DNA from: a virus
Virus record (IMG/VR): IMGVR_UViG_3300013126_000238
Coordinates: 1-24,295 of that record
Direction: 5' to 3' (one strand)
DNA length: 24,295 nucleotides
A program made the translations under genes and the position numbers. Position 1 is the stretch's first letter; every line of letters begins with the position of its first letter. Below, piece after piece: positions 1 through 6,901 of this stretch. The notes beneath the pieces are model-generated. The model had not been told where the DNA came from, ran no database searches, and saw nothing but the letters and a program-made list of their open reading frames with translations.

Positions 1-1
1 A

Positions 2-232
2 CTTATTGTTAAAGAACCTGCAAAGAATCAAGTATATTATGGTTTGAATGCTGGATTTAACAAAGAAGATTATGTATCAGCAATTGGAGCTGGTGTAATA
101 CTTAAAACTAAGAAGGATAAAATTTACCAGTTAGGATTGGGTGTTAATAATAGAACTACCGATGGAACTAATGGAGCATTCTCACCTTATGTTGGATTTG
201 GTACTTATTGGAAAATCAAAGTAAAAAAATAA
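2..232 (+). CDS. C-terminal part of an unrecognised protein, beta-barrel-like end
   Basis: The frame is open from the left edge and ends with TAA at 230-232, so the true start lies outside the window. The TTG at 44 lies inside this open frame and is probably not the start. The visible 76 residues alternate hydrophobic and polar residues with many glycines (YYGLNAGF, AIGAGVIL, YQLGLGVNN, PYVGFGTYWKIKV). This pattern suits amphipathic beta-strands such as those of small outer-membrane-like barrels. I do not recognise the family. It ends one base before the first capsid-cargo-like gene. A lysis-related or virion protein are both possible, but nothing visible decides. Confidence 0.6.
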   Translation, partial: LIVKEPAKNQVYYGLNAGFNKEDYVSAIGAGVILKTKKDKIYQLGLGVNNRTTDGTNGAFSPYVGFGTYWKIKVKK

Positions 233-233
233 T

Positions 234-992
234 ATGATATCTTTAAAAAAATTATTAACCGAAGGAACACTAAACGAAGATATCAAAAGAGATATTGATA
301 AGTTTATTGATAAGTTAAACAAACAATTTCCAGACCAAGAATATACTATATCTTCTGGTGGTGGTAAGTATGCAAGAATTACTCACAAAAATAGAAAAGG
401 TGGACAGGAATCTGCTTGGGGATTTATTGCATTAGTTGATAACCCATCTAAAGGTTTTCAAAAAGGAGACCTATTAAAAGCAGCAGGATATAATACACCT
501 GCTAAAACTGCTAGAGGTAATATTCTAAATGGTACTGCAAAATACGATAAGTATTCACCTAAATATTTGAGAGAGGAATTGGTAAATGAAGAAAAGAAAT
601 ACAAAAAAGGTGATAAACTTAAAATCAAATTAAAAAACGGAAAAAAGATTGATGTAGTATTTGATATGTATTCACGTACAAAGGGAGTAGCATTGGGTAA
701 GTTTAAGGATGGAAGTGGAGGATATGATATTAAACCATTTAGTTTAGATACTGTTGTAGAATCAGTAAACGAAGGTAATTGGTCAAAGATTATGGCAGGT
801 GTTAAGAAAGGTTCTCAATCAGGACCTTGGACTATCGTAATAATCCGAAACAAAAAAGTAATACATCAGGAGCCTGTAAAGTATAGAGATGCAATTCCAG
901 CACACTACGAAGATGTAAAGAAGCAATTCAGAAATGGATTTTTAGCAATCGAAGATAATTCAGGTAAAATTGTATATCAAGAAAGAATCTAA
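234..992 (+). CDS. putative internal head protein with capsid-targeting leader, three modules
   Basis: This 252-aa protein is lysine-rich and basic. Its N-terminus MISLKKLLTE-G resembles the capsid-targeting leaders of T4 internal proteins, which gp21 cuts after (L/I)-x-E; that match puts a likely cut after Glu10. Two more sites of this type are visible, LVNE (Glu119) and SVNE (Glu180, followed by Gly). They would divide the mature protein into about 11-119, 120-180 and 181-252. The middle part (KKGDKLKIKLKNGKKIDVVF) looks like a small SH3-like or KOW-like barrel. The last part (WTIVIIRNKKVI to IVYQERI) is a compact alpha/beta segment. It starts one base after the previous stop and overlaps the next gene by one base (TAATG). 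Head localisation is inferred from the leader; no enzymatic function is recognised. Confidence 0.72.
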   Translation: MISLKKLLTEGTLNEDIKRDIDKFIDKLNKQFPDQEYTISSGGGKYARITHKNRKGGQESAWGFIALVDNPSKGFQKGDLLKAAGYNTPAKTARGNILNGTAKYDKYSPKYLREELVNEEKKYKKGDKLKIKLKNGKKIDVVFDMYSRTKGVALGKFKDGSGGYDIKPFSLDTVVESVNEGNWSKIMAGVKKGSQSGPWTIVIIRNKKVIHQEPVKYRDAIPAHYEDVKKQFRNGFLAIEDNSGKIVYQERI

Positions 993-1828
993 TGATACTA
1001 TTAAGAGATATAATGGCCGAAGACCTTCGTAAGTGGTTTGGTAAAGGTAAGACTGGTTCTACTACTGGTGGTGGTTGGGATAGATATAACTCTAAAGGTG
1101 AGAAGGTAGGTAAGTGTGGTGATGGTAAAGCAGGTGATTCATATGCAGCTTGTTTATCAAAAGAAAAAGCAGCTAAGTTAGGACCTGATGGTAGAGCAGC
1201 ATTTGTAAAAAGAAAAAGAGCAGCACAATCTAAAGCAGGAGATGCTAAGAAAGGTGGTGAACAAAAGAAAGGACAAAAACCTACATTTGTAAAGACAGGG
1301 GCTAGTGAGGGTATAAAAGAATCATCAAAAGAGGATATTATAAAAGATTTAGATAAAGTAAAAAATAATTTACTTAAAAAGGTAGACGTATTAGTTGCTA
1401 AGAAAAAGAAACTGTATTCGAATATAGATATAGAGACTCCTATGAGTTCCGATGAAAAGAAATTGGATAAAGATATTGCTGATTTGTTTTCTCAGATAAA
1501 TCAATTGGTTCTTCAAAAAAGAAGTTTAAAAGAAGATTGGTCACAAAAATATAAGAACTCAATTGATTGTAATAATCCAAAAGGATTTTCACAAAAAGCA
1601 CATTGTGCTGGTAAAAAGAAAAACGAAAATATGGCAAGTAAATTAACATTAGAACAAAAAATGGAATTATTCTTAGAAAAGAATTGTCCAACTGACCCAG
1701 CTAAATGGTCAGCATCAAAAGCAGCAGCAAAAAGAAAGTTTGATGTATATCCATCGGCTTATGCAAACGGCTGGGCTGCAAAAAATTACAAATCAAAAGG
1801 TGGTGGCTGGAAAACCTGTAAAGGATAA
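992..1828 (+). CDS. putative internal head polyprotein, DUF5872-like N-terminal module
   Basis: This 278-aa, very Lys/Gly-rich protein starts MILLRDIMAE-D, a capsid-targeting-like leader with a likely cut after Glu10. Residues 11-80 (KCGDGKAGDSYAACLSKEKA, then a basic helix FVKRKRAAQSKAG) resemble the DUF5872-type modules I recall from other phage proteins. Internal gp21-type sites GIKE (Glu110) and SLKE (Glu181) bracket a coiled-coil-like part, 111-181. After these come a Cys module (SIDCNNPKGFSQKAHC, 190-205) and a C-terminal module (KFDVYPSAYANGWAAKNY, about 249-266). Both look like short motifs recurrent in phage virion proteins. I infer a processed precursor giving several small basic peptides inside the head, possibly DNA-binding. 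The start is fixed by the TAATG overlap at 990-994, and the gene overlaps the next one the same way. Confidence 0.72.
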   Translation: MILLRDIMAEDLRKWFGKGKTGSTTGGGWDRYNSKGEKVGKCGDGKAGDSYAACLSKEKAAKLGPDGRAAFVKRKRAAQSKAGDAKKGGEQKKGQKPTFVKTGASEGIKESSKEDIIKDLDKVKNNLLKKVDVLVAKKKKLYSNIDIETPMSSDEKKLDKDIADLFSQINQLVLQKRSLKEDWSQKYKNSIDCNNPKGFSQKAHCAGKKKNENMASKLTLEQKMELFLEKNCPTDPAKWSASKAAAKRKFDVYPSAYANGWAAKNYKSKGGGWKTCKG

Positions 1829-2187
1829 TGATAAAACTTGTAGATATATTAAAAGAATTAAGTATCACTAACTATGTTGGTGAAATTGGTTATTTGTGGC
1901 CATTTGCCGATTCTGAAAATGAAGCTGAAGCTTGGGAAGAATCTAGATTACAAAGCCTATTTAAAGGTTCTTTAAAAGATTGGTCTCCACATCCAACACA
2001 TCCACACAATACTATATTACATCAACATGATATACATCAAACAAATCATTTTAAAGCAGGCCAAGCAAGTGATGAAAAAATAAAAATATCAAAAGGACAT
2101 AAAGTTGTAAAACATTTATATACGCCAAATGAAGTTGATATTTATTTAAACGTAGATTATCAGTTAGACCCTCTAAAAAAATATTAA
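1828..2187 (+). CDS. small protein with capsid-targeting-like leader, His-rich
   Basis: This 119-aa protein begins MIKLVDILKE-L, matching the leader of its neighbours; a gp21-type cut after Glu10 would leave a 109-aa product. The body is not recognised. It has an acidic stretch (ADSENEAEAWEESR) and then a histidine-rich stretch (HPTHPHNTILHQHDIHQTNH, about 52-71) that could bind metal. The C-terminal part, VVKHLYTPNEVDIYLNVDY, is beta-rich. The start codon shares a base with the previous stop (TAATG), so translational coupling is likely. Packaging in the head is an inference from the leader. A motif identical to the candidate late promoter lies inside this gene at 2138-2146. Confidence 0.65.
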   Translation: MIKLVDILKELSITNYVGEIGYLWPFADSENEAEAWEESRLQSLFKGSLKDWSPHPTHPHNTILHQHDIHQTNHFKAGQASDEKIKISKGHKVVKHLYTPNEVDIYLNVDYQLDPLKKY

Positions 2188-2188
2188 A

Positions 2189-2422
2189 ATGATAACCTTA
2201 AAATCGCTACTTAAAGAAGAAAAAGAGTTCATTATATGGGGTGTTCCTCCTGGCGAAAGAGATGAAGTTGTAGCATATACAAAAGCTAAGAGTATGCCTG
2301 AAGCTAAGAAGGTAATGGATATTCTTAAACAAAAGCATGGTTTGACAAAACTAAGAGTACAGGTTATAGACCTTTCACAAACATACGATTTAAAAAAAGC
2401 ATTTAGTAGTACTGTAAGATGA
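2189..2422 (+). CDS. small protein with capsid-targeting-like leader
   Basis: This 77-aa protein begins MITLKSLLKE-E, almost the same as MISLKKLLTE-G of the 234-992 gene. A cut after Glu10 would leave a 67-residue domain. The rest (FIIWGVPPGERDEVVAYTKAKS, then EAKKVMDILKQKHGLTKLRV and QVIDLS) reads as beta-alpha-beta, like a small ferredoxin-like or single alpha/beta domain. No family is recognised. It starts two bases after the previous stop, and its TGA overlaps the next ATG (ATGA at 2419-2422), so all five cargo-like genes form one coupled string. Confidence 0.65.
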   Translation: MITLKSLLKEEKEFIIWGVPPGERDEVVAYTKAKSMPEAKKVMDILKQKHGLTKLRVQVIDLSQTYDLKKAFSSTVR

Positions 2423-3231
2423 TAAACGAATGTATTATTGTATCAAAAGAAGTTGGTGATAAATTTATCCTTGCTAAAAATAGGGATAGAATGTATAATC
2501 CAGAACTTGAAATTGTACACACTATTATAGATGGTGTTGAAGTTGCATATCTACATGATTTAATTACCGATTGGAGTGAAGGATTAAATGAGCATGGTAT
2601 TGGTGTAGTGAATTCAGCATTGCTTGTTGGACATGATGAAGCAGAAGCTAAGATAGTAAAGAAAGGTGGTAAGCCGGGTCCTGATGGTAATAAGATGAGA
2701 AACATTATAAAGCAACCTACACTAATGAAAGCGGTTAGAGCTGCAATATCTTATAAAGGTAGTAGTGGTTTATCTCTTAAAGGTCACACTTTCGTATCAT
2801 CGCCAAAACATTTAATTAGTATTGAAACTACATCAAAACATAAACCTGATGTAAAACTACAAAACTCCGAATCACCAGTTGTTCGTACAAATCATGGGCA
2901 TATGTTCACCGATGCCGGATACACACATGGTGAGAAATACCTATCATCAAAAATGAGAAAGATATCAGCTGAAAAATCAGTTGATAGAGTTGAAGATTGG
3001 AAAGAGATAGCGGCAGCTATGAGAAAAGAGTTTTTCCCAAAAAGACCTCAATTAAATATGAAAAGAGATACATCTGAAATGTCAACATCATCTCAGACAG
3101 TTATGAATCTTACCGATAGAATATTACAAATTACTATTTTTAGAAATAAAATTAAAGAATTTAAAGGTATTACAAACAAACTACCTAAAGATTATCAACC
3201 AAAGATAAAAATTGAAGTGGTAGAAGAATAA
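2419..3231 (+). CDS. putative Ntn-hydrolase (C45/choloylglycine-hydrolase-like)
   Basis: This 270-aa protein carries the pattern of Ntn hydrolases of the C45 acyltransferase and choloylglycine-hydrolase clan. It has a near-N-terminal Cys (Cys5 in MINEC), an NRDR motif (21-24) about 17 residues later, EGLNEHGIGVVNSAL (54-68, like the usual GxNExGL element) and VVRTNHGHMF (154-163, with the TNH typical of C45-like proteins). Such enzymes use the free N-terminal Cys to cleave or transfer amide bonds. Here four residues precede Cys5 and must be removed. The bond Glu4-Cys5 lies in I-N-E, a gp21-type cleavage context. The start is well defined: ATGA overlap with the previous gene and an in-frame TAG at 2407-2409. 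The substrate is unknown. Other readings are a C59 or TANGO2-like protein, or an inactive relative. Confidence 0.6.
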   Translation: MINECIIVSKEVGDKFILAKNRDRMYNPELEIVHTIIDGVEVAYLHDLITDWSEGLNEHGIGVVNSALLVGHDEAEAKIVKKGGKPGPDGNKMRNIIKQPTLMKAVRAAISYKGSSGLSLKGHTFVSSPKHLISIETTSKHKPDVKLQNSESPVVRTNHGHMFTDAGYTHGEKYLSSKMRKISAEKSVDRVEDWKEIAAAMRKEFFPKRPQLNMKRDTSEMSTSSQTVMNLTDRILQITIFRNKIKEFKGITNKLPKDYQPKIKIEVVEE

Positions 3232-3251
3232 AATCACTTTTTTCATTATAC

Positions 3252-3260
3252 ATATTTATA
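3252..3260 (+). promoter_or_regulatory. candidate late promoter element ATATTTATA
   Basis: The 9-mer ATATTTAT[AT] lies in the 50-base gap before the 3282 gene, ending 21 bases before the ATG. The same 9-mer occurs in four other gaps before gene starts. I see no convincing -33 TTTG at the right distance, so a phage-modified RNA polymerase or phage sigma factor is a plausible reader. This is inferred from recurrence only. Confidence 0.5.
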
Positions 3261-3281
3261 GACATACAAAAATGATATAGT

Positions 3282-3674
3282 ATGTCAACAGATTTCGAAT
3301 TATTTAAAGGAAAAAATCTCAGTTCACTATTTGAGGATATTTACAACAATCAGGTATCCAAAAAAACAAAAATAAGTGGATTAATAGAGGAATTAAAGAA
3401 AATGGTAAAGCACGCAGGTGATGTTGCTACCATAGGACCTGTTATACAGGGCTTAATTGATAGCTCAGTTAAAAACGATGACCAATTAGTAAAGTTAGCT
3501 ACGATTGCTCAAAGAATAGTAGCATCCGAAAAGAAATCAGAAGGCCAAGATGGGTTTTTGACAGAGTTTGAAAAAAATCAACTTCTTAAAGAATTAGAAG
3601 AAACAAAACAAGAAGTAGAAAGAGTTGATGATTTAGAATTCGAATTGGAAGAATTAAAAAAATCAGTTAAGTAA
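3282..3674 (+). CDS. conserved-looking T4-like phage protein of unknown function
   Basis: This 130-aa, mostly helical protein is first in its transcription unit. The N-terminal block (FELFKGKNLSSLFEDIYNNQ) is followed by a helical region (IGPVIQGLIDSSVKNDDQL, then VKLATIAQRIVASE). The C-terminus is a charged coiled coil (about 95-130, ending in Glu/Lys repeats). The pattern resembles small proteins I recall near hub or packaging genes of marine T4-like phages, but I cannot name the function. It overlaps the gp5-like spike gene by one base (TAATG), which suggests a role in central tail or hub assembly. A small structural or chaperone protein is possible. Confidence 0.7.
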   Translation: MSTDFELFKGKNLSSLFEDIYNNQVSKKTKISGLIEELKKMVKHAGDVATIGPVIQGLIDSSVKNDDQLVKLATIAQRIVASEKKSEGQDGFLTEFEKNQLLKELEETKQEVERVDDLEFELEELKKSVK

Positions 3675-4897
3675 TGGCAAGAACAACGGATAATTTTACA
3701 AATAATTCAAAAACAGCCGTAAATTATGCTGTGGTTTATAGTGTTATATTAGATAACACTCATCCACGTTATAATAATCCAAGTGATATAGGTGCGGTTG
3801 AATTTAGAAAATGGGATGATTTTAATACACCTGAAGAAAAACTACCATTGGCATATCCATCTAATAAAAATTTTATTGATTTACCACTAAAAAATGAAAA
3901 AGTTGAAATACGAACAATAGAGGGTGTACATTGTTATAGTAGATATATTAAAGATGTTTCGGGAAATAAAAACATTAGTAGTGCTGTAAATGAAATTATG
4001 GCTAGATTTGGAAATGTTACGGATGAAAGAAAAGATATTTCTGAAAGGGATAAGGCCAATCATTTTGCAAACGTAAGTGAAACTCAGATTCCAAGAAGCA
4101 CGTTAGATGGACCAACTGGTACAAATCATAATGGATACGGAAGATTGTTTGTACCTGCAAATATACACCACTTATCACTTAATGATGGTGATACTCTTAT
4201 AGAATCAAGATTTGGACAAAGTATAAGATTATCGGCGTATAATAACCCAAACAGAGCATTTGCCCCAACTATCATAATAAGAAATAGAGAAGCATCATCA
4301 ACACAAATTTTTTCAGCTAAATCTGGTTCTATTACCGAAGATATTAATAGAGATGGTTCTATTATATTTTTAGGTTCAGGTGAGCATGTATTACCATTTA
4401 TTCCTGGTACAATAGATGAAAAAGGAGGAACTGATTTTGCTCAAACTCCAAATTCATTTAAACCGTATCCAACCGAATTAAAGGGTGACCAAATGTTGTT
4501 AAGTAGTGGAAGAATTATTCTATCTGCAAAAAACGCTGAGATGATGTTTTACTCCAAAGGGAATTATGGATTTATATCAGATGCGGGAATGTCAATAGAT
4601 AATAAAGGTGGTATAAATGTAAACGTTGGAGAAGATATACATGTGGTAACAAACAATAGGAACGTAAATATTGTAAGTGGAAATGGTTCGATATTTTTAG
4701 GAAGTAAGGATTTAGAACCTATGGTAAAGGGACAAAAATTAGTTGAAATATTAGCGGAATTAATTGACCAAATAGGTTCGATGATTTTTCTAACCCCATC
4801 AGGTCCAAGTGCTGAAGGTCCAAAAAATTTACCAGAATTTGGAAAAATAAAATCAAAATTAAATGATATTTTGAGTAAAATAAATCAAACAGCATAG
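3674..4897 (+). CDS. baseplate hub spike, gp5-like without lysozyme domain
   Basis: This 407-aa protein looks like the central spike of T4-like baseplates. The N-terminal part (about 14-110) is beta-rich and fits an OB-fold. GDTLIESRFGQSIRLSAY near 172-189 matches the typical GDxLxExRFGxSIR element of T4-like hub proteins. After residue about 270, short beta repeats (LLSSGRIILSAKNAEMMFYS, then FISDAGMSIDNKGGINVNVG, VVTNNRNVNIVS) fit the trimeric beta-helical needle. The C-terminus is a helix plus a Pro/Gly segment. T4 gp5 has a lysozyme inserted between the OB-fold and the helix; no such domain is seen here. Separate muralytic genes lie 0.6-2 kb downstream. It is joined to the gene before by TAATG and to the gene after by a one-base gap. 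Confidence 0.8.
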   Translation: MARTTDNFTNNSKTAVNYAVVYSVILDNTHPRYNNPSDIGAVEFRKWDDFNTPEEKLPLAYPSNKNFIDLPLKNEKVEIRTIEGVHCYSRYIKDVSGNKNISSAVNEIMARFGNVTDERKDISERDKANHFANVSETQIPRSTLDGPTGTNHNGYGRLFVPANIHHLSLNDGDTLIESRFGQSIRLSAYNNPNRAFAPTIIIRNREASSTQIFSAKSGSITEDINRDGSIIFLGSGEHVLPFIPGTIDEKGGTDFAQTPNSFKPYPTELKGDQMLLSSGRIILSAKNAEMMFYSKGNYGFISDAGMSIDNKGGINVNVGEDIHVVTNNRNVNIVSGNGSIFLGSKDLEPMVKGQKLVEILAELIDQIGSMIFLTPSGPSAEGPKNLPEFGKIKSKLNDILSKINQTA

Positions 4898-4898
4898 T

Positions 4899-5456
4899 AT
4901 GGCGGAACAATTAGATAAAGCAAAACAGGCAGGACAAGGACAAATTAAAGGAGCTCTAGGCCAAAATGCTGCAAAAGCAGAAGGATTAGTTAAGGGAGGA
5001 TTGGAAAACGCTTTTAATGGAGGTGCAGCGGCTATTAAACAATTATTAAATGGATTAAAAGATTCATTGGGTATTCCTGATTTACCAAAAATACCAAAAA
5101 AACCAAAATTTCCAGAATTAAAAAAATTTGAACCGAAGAAACCACCAACACCAAAAATTTACGAAAAAGAAGAAAAAAAGTTTGATTACGCACCGGCACC
5201 TGCAGTTCAAAATCCAGTACCAAGAAAACCGGTAACACCAAAGGGAAATTTATCATATAGATATGAATTCACCGATGGTAGAAAACCTAGAATTTCTGTT
5301 TTGTTTTATGAAGGTGATAGATACGTTGATGCAGTAGGTTCATTGGCATTTACGAGTCCAATTAGTGAACAACGTGCGGTAGAGTTATTTATAATAAATA
5401 ATAAGGCAGAGCATCCAAACTTAGAAACTTGGGGAATGCAAAAATTAACTAAATAA
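4899..5456 (+). CDS. Pro/Lys-rich hub-region protein, unknown function
   Basis: This 185-aa protein has three zones. Residues 1-45 are Ala/Gly/Gln-rich and helical (KQAGQGQIKGALGQNAAKAE). Residues 58-105 are a Pro/Lys-rich extended linker (IPKIPKKPKFPELKKFEPKK is typical). Residues 110-185 are a small folded domain (SYRYEFTDGRKPRISVLFYE, then RAVELFIINNKAEHPNLETW). I do not recognise the family. Its place between the spike and the CHAP hydrolase, with one-base spacing on each side, suggests a hub or tail-tip component. The flexible linker would suit an adaptor. It overlaps the next gene by one base (TAATG). Confidence 0.68.
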   Translation: MAEQLDKAKQAGQGQIKGALGQNAAKAEGLVKGGLENAFNGGAAAIKQLLNGLKDSLGIPDLPKIPKKPKFPELKKFEPKKPPTPKIYEKEEKKFDYAPAPAVQNPVPRKPVTPKGNLSYRYEFTDGRKPRISVLFYEGDRYVDAVGSLAFTSPISEQRAVELFIINNKAEHPNLETWGMQKLTK

Positions 5457-6895
5457 TGTCTTGGGAAACTTTTAAACAAAATATACTAAGAGTTGCTAAT
5501 AATCCTGATGGAATACAAAACATTGAAACAATAGCAGATTTATATGCTAATGAGTATGATGCCGCAATAAAAAGAGGGTTCGATACAGTTAATGGTACGA
5601 AGGTTAGAAGTGGTGATGTTGCAACTATGAAACAATTTTTTCTTTCCGCATTACAAAAAGGTTTAACTTCATCTCAACCTTATGATTTAGTTGGAGAAAT
5701 GGGGCAAGGAGTTATAGCGTATTGGAGTACTGCAGTATTAGGTAATGAAGTAGTTCCAGTAACACCAGCAATAGGAGCAACTTCAAATGTATCAGTTATA
5801 TCAAATCTGGTAACAAATCCTGGTATTTGGCAAAGACCCGCAACACAATTGGTGACATCGTTTGAACTAAAACCTAAAGAAAGAATTGAATATCAAGAAA
5901 AATTAGAAACATCTACAGAAAAATATGAACAAGCGGTTGAACAAAAAGAACCAGTAGTAGCAAGTACACATTTAGATGAGATAAATAAATATCAATCAAT
6001 TCTTGAACAAAATGAAAAATATAGAATTGATATACCATATATTCCATCGGAATCATCGAACACAGCTCCTACACAAACACCAACACCTAATCCAACACCA
6101 ACACCTAATCCAACACCAACACCTAGTCCAACACCAACACCTAGTCCAACACCAACACCTAGTCCAACACCAACACCTTCTACAACCATTACAACAACAT
6201 TGCCACCAATAATTGATGCGATAAGAGAAGGAGAAGAAGATGATGATGTAAGAGTAAGTTCTGAAGAAGATATTGTAGTTCAAGGACAATTTAGTGAGGG
6301 CAAACCTTGGAACATAGGATTTAGAGGAGGTCTTGATAGTGGTGGATTTGGAAGTGGTGGGTATAATGTAGCATATGTGCCATTTCCAAATAATTTCCCA
6401 GCAAACGCAAGTTTAGGAACAAAAGCAGTAACAATTGCACTTTATGATTCAGCACAAGGTGTTAAAGAAGTACCTAAAGGTAGTGATACTGGTCATGATA
6501 GAATTAAACAAATGCAAAAAAATGGAACAGGAGGAAGTAAAACAGGATTTCCATGGTGTGCATGTGCAGTAACAACTTGGTGGCAGGAAGCTGGAGTGGT
6601 AATAGCAAATCATGAAAATAAAGCGTATGTTCCAACTTGGGTTACTTGGGCGGTTGCAAATAATAGATTTGTTGATAAGAGAGAAGGAGCAAATCCAACC
6701 TATTTACCAAAACCAGGCGATGCAATAGTTTATGGATGGGGAAGTTTAAATAATGAACATAATGGATTTGACCATATAGGAATGGTATGGAAAGTTGAAA
6801 ATGGTGTTGTATATGGAATTGATGGAAACTTTTCGGATGCGGTTACTACGCATGTTGCGAATCCAAAAACAATAAGGGGATACATTTTAATTTAA
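5456..6895 (+). CDS. tail-associated cell-wall hydrolase with C-terminal CHAP domain
   Basis: This 479-aa modular protein has an N-terminal domain of about 130 residues, typical of a virion protein and containing EMGQGVIAYWSTAVLG. A Gln/Glu-rich helix (150-190) follows, then a Pro-Thr repeat linker (205-243), a 27-residue tag shared with the next gene (266-292), a Gly-rich hinge and a C-terminal CHAP-type amidase/endopeptidase domain (about 320-479). CHAP hallmarks are FPWCACAVTTWW (Cys368 candidate nucleophile), the KPGDAIVYGW strand, GFDHIGMV (His440) and GIDGNF (Asp456 or Asn458 as third residue). It would cut peptidoglycan peptide or amide bonds during DNA entry. There is no signal peptide. 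Location within the hub operon argues for a tail enzyme rather than an endolysin, though an endolysin role cannot be excluded. Six bases separate it from the lysozyme gene. Confidence 0.85.
   Translation: MSWETFKQNILRVANNPDGIQNIETIADLYANEYDAAIKRGFDTVNGTKVRSGDVATMKQFFLSALQKGLTSSQPYDLVGEMGQGVIAYWSTAVLGNEVVPVTPAIGATSNVSVISNLVTNPGIWQRPATQLVTSFELKPKERIEYQEKLETSTEKYEQAVEQKEPVVASTHLDEINKYQSILEQNEKYRIDIPYIPSESSNTAPTQTPTPNPTPTPNPTPTPSPTPTPSPTPTPSPTPTPSTTITTTLPPIIDAIREGEEDDDVRVSSEEDIVVQGQFSEGKPWNIGFRGGLDSGGFGSGGYNVAYVPFPNNFPANASLGTKAVTIALYDSAQGVKEVPKGSDTGHDRIKQMQKNGTGGSKTGFPWCACAVTTWWQEAGVVIANHENKAYVPTWVTWAVANNRFVDKREGANPTYLPKPGDAIVYGWGSLNNEHNGFDHIGMVWKVENGVVYGIDGNFSDAVTTHVANPKTIRGYILI
6080..6178 (+). 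repeat. 18-bp tandem repeat coding for a Pro-Thr linker
   Basis: The unit CCAACACCAACACCTAGT (or ...AAT) is repeated head to tail at 6092-6109, 6110-6127, 6128-6145, 6146-6163 and partly 6164-6178, with a degenerate copy before. In the reading frame each unit gives Pro-Thr-Pro-Thr-Pro-Ser/Asn. The length is a multiple of three, so copy-number change would lengthen or shorten the linker between the N-terminal domain and the tag/CHAP half without a frameshift. Confidence 0.92.
6251..6331 (+). repeat. 81-bp dispersed repeat, copy 1 (shared hydrolase tag)
   Basis: This segment of the CHAP gene matches 7220-7300 of the lysozyme gene at 78 of 81 bases by my alignment. It codes for residues 266-292, with the core SEEDIVVQGQFSEG followed by PWNIGFRGG. 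A Gly/Ser-rich stretch follows in both genes. Confidence 0.92.
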
Positions 6896-6901
6896 CAAAT
6901 T

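Noticed and set aside
44-232. A complete small gene starting at TTG 44
   Set aside because: The same frame is open to the left edge, so it is more likely the end of a longer gene.
1440-1691. Minus-strand open frame
   Set aside because: It is opposite the 992-1828 gene and has no family signature; like other antisense frames here it is a by-product of AT-rich coding sequence.
2138-2146. ATATTTATT as a sixth promoter, for the 2189 gene
   Set aside because: It is inside the coding sequence of the 1828 gene, and a few chance matches are expected in DNA this AT-rich. It is not excluded but too weak to annotate.
6080-6178. CRISPR-like array
   Set aside because: The repeats are contiguous, have no spacers and are coding, so this is a minisatellite.
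5992-6289. Open frames on both strands rich in Val-Gly, Gln-His or Cys-Trp repeats across the tandem repeat
   Set aside because: They are alternative readings of the 18-bp Pro-Thr repeat inside the CHAP gene and have no independent support.
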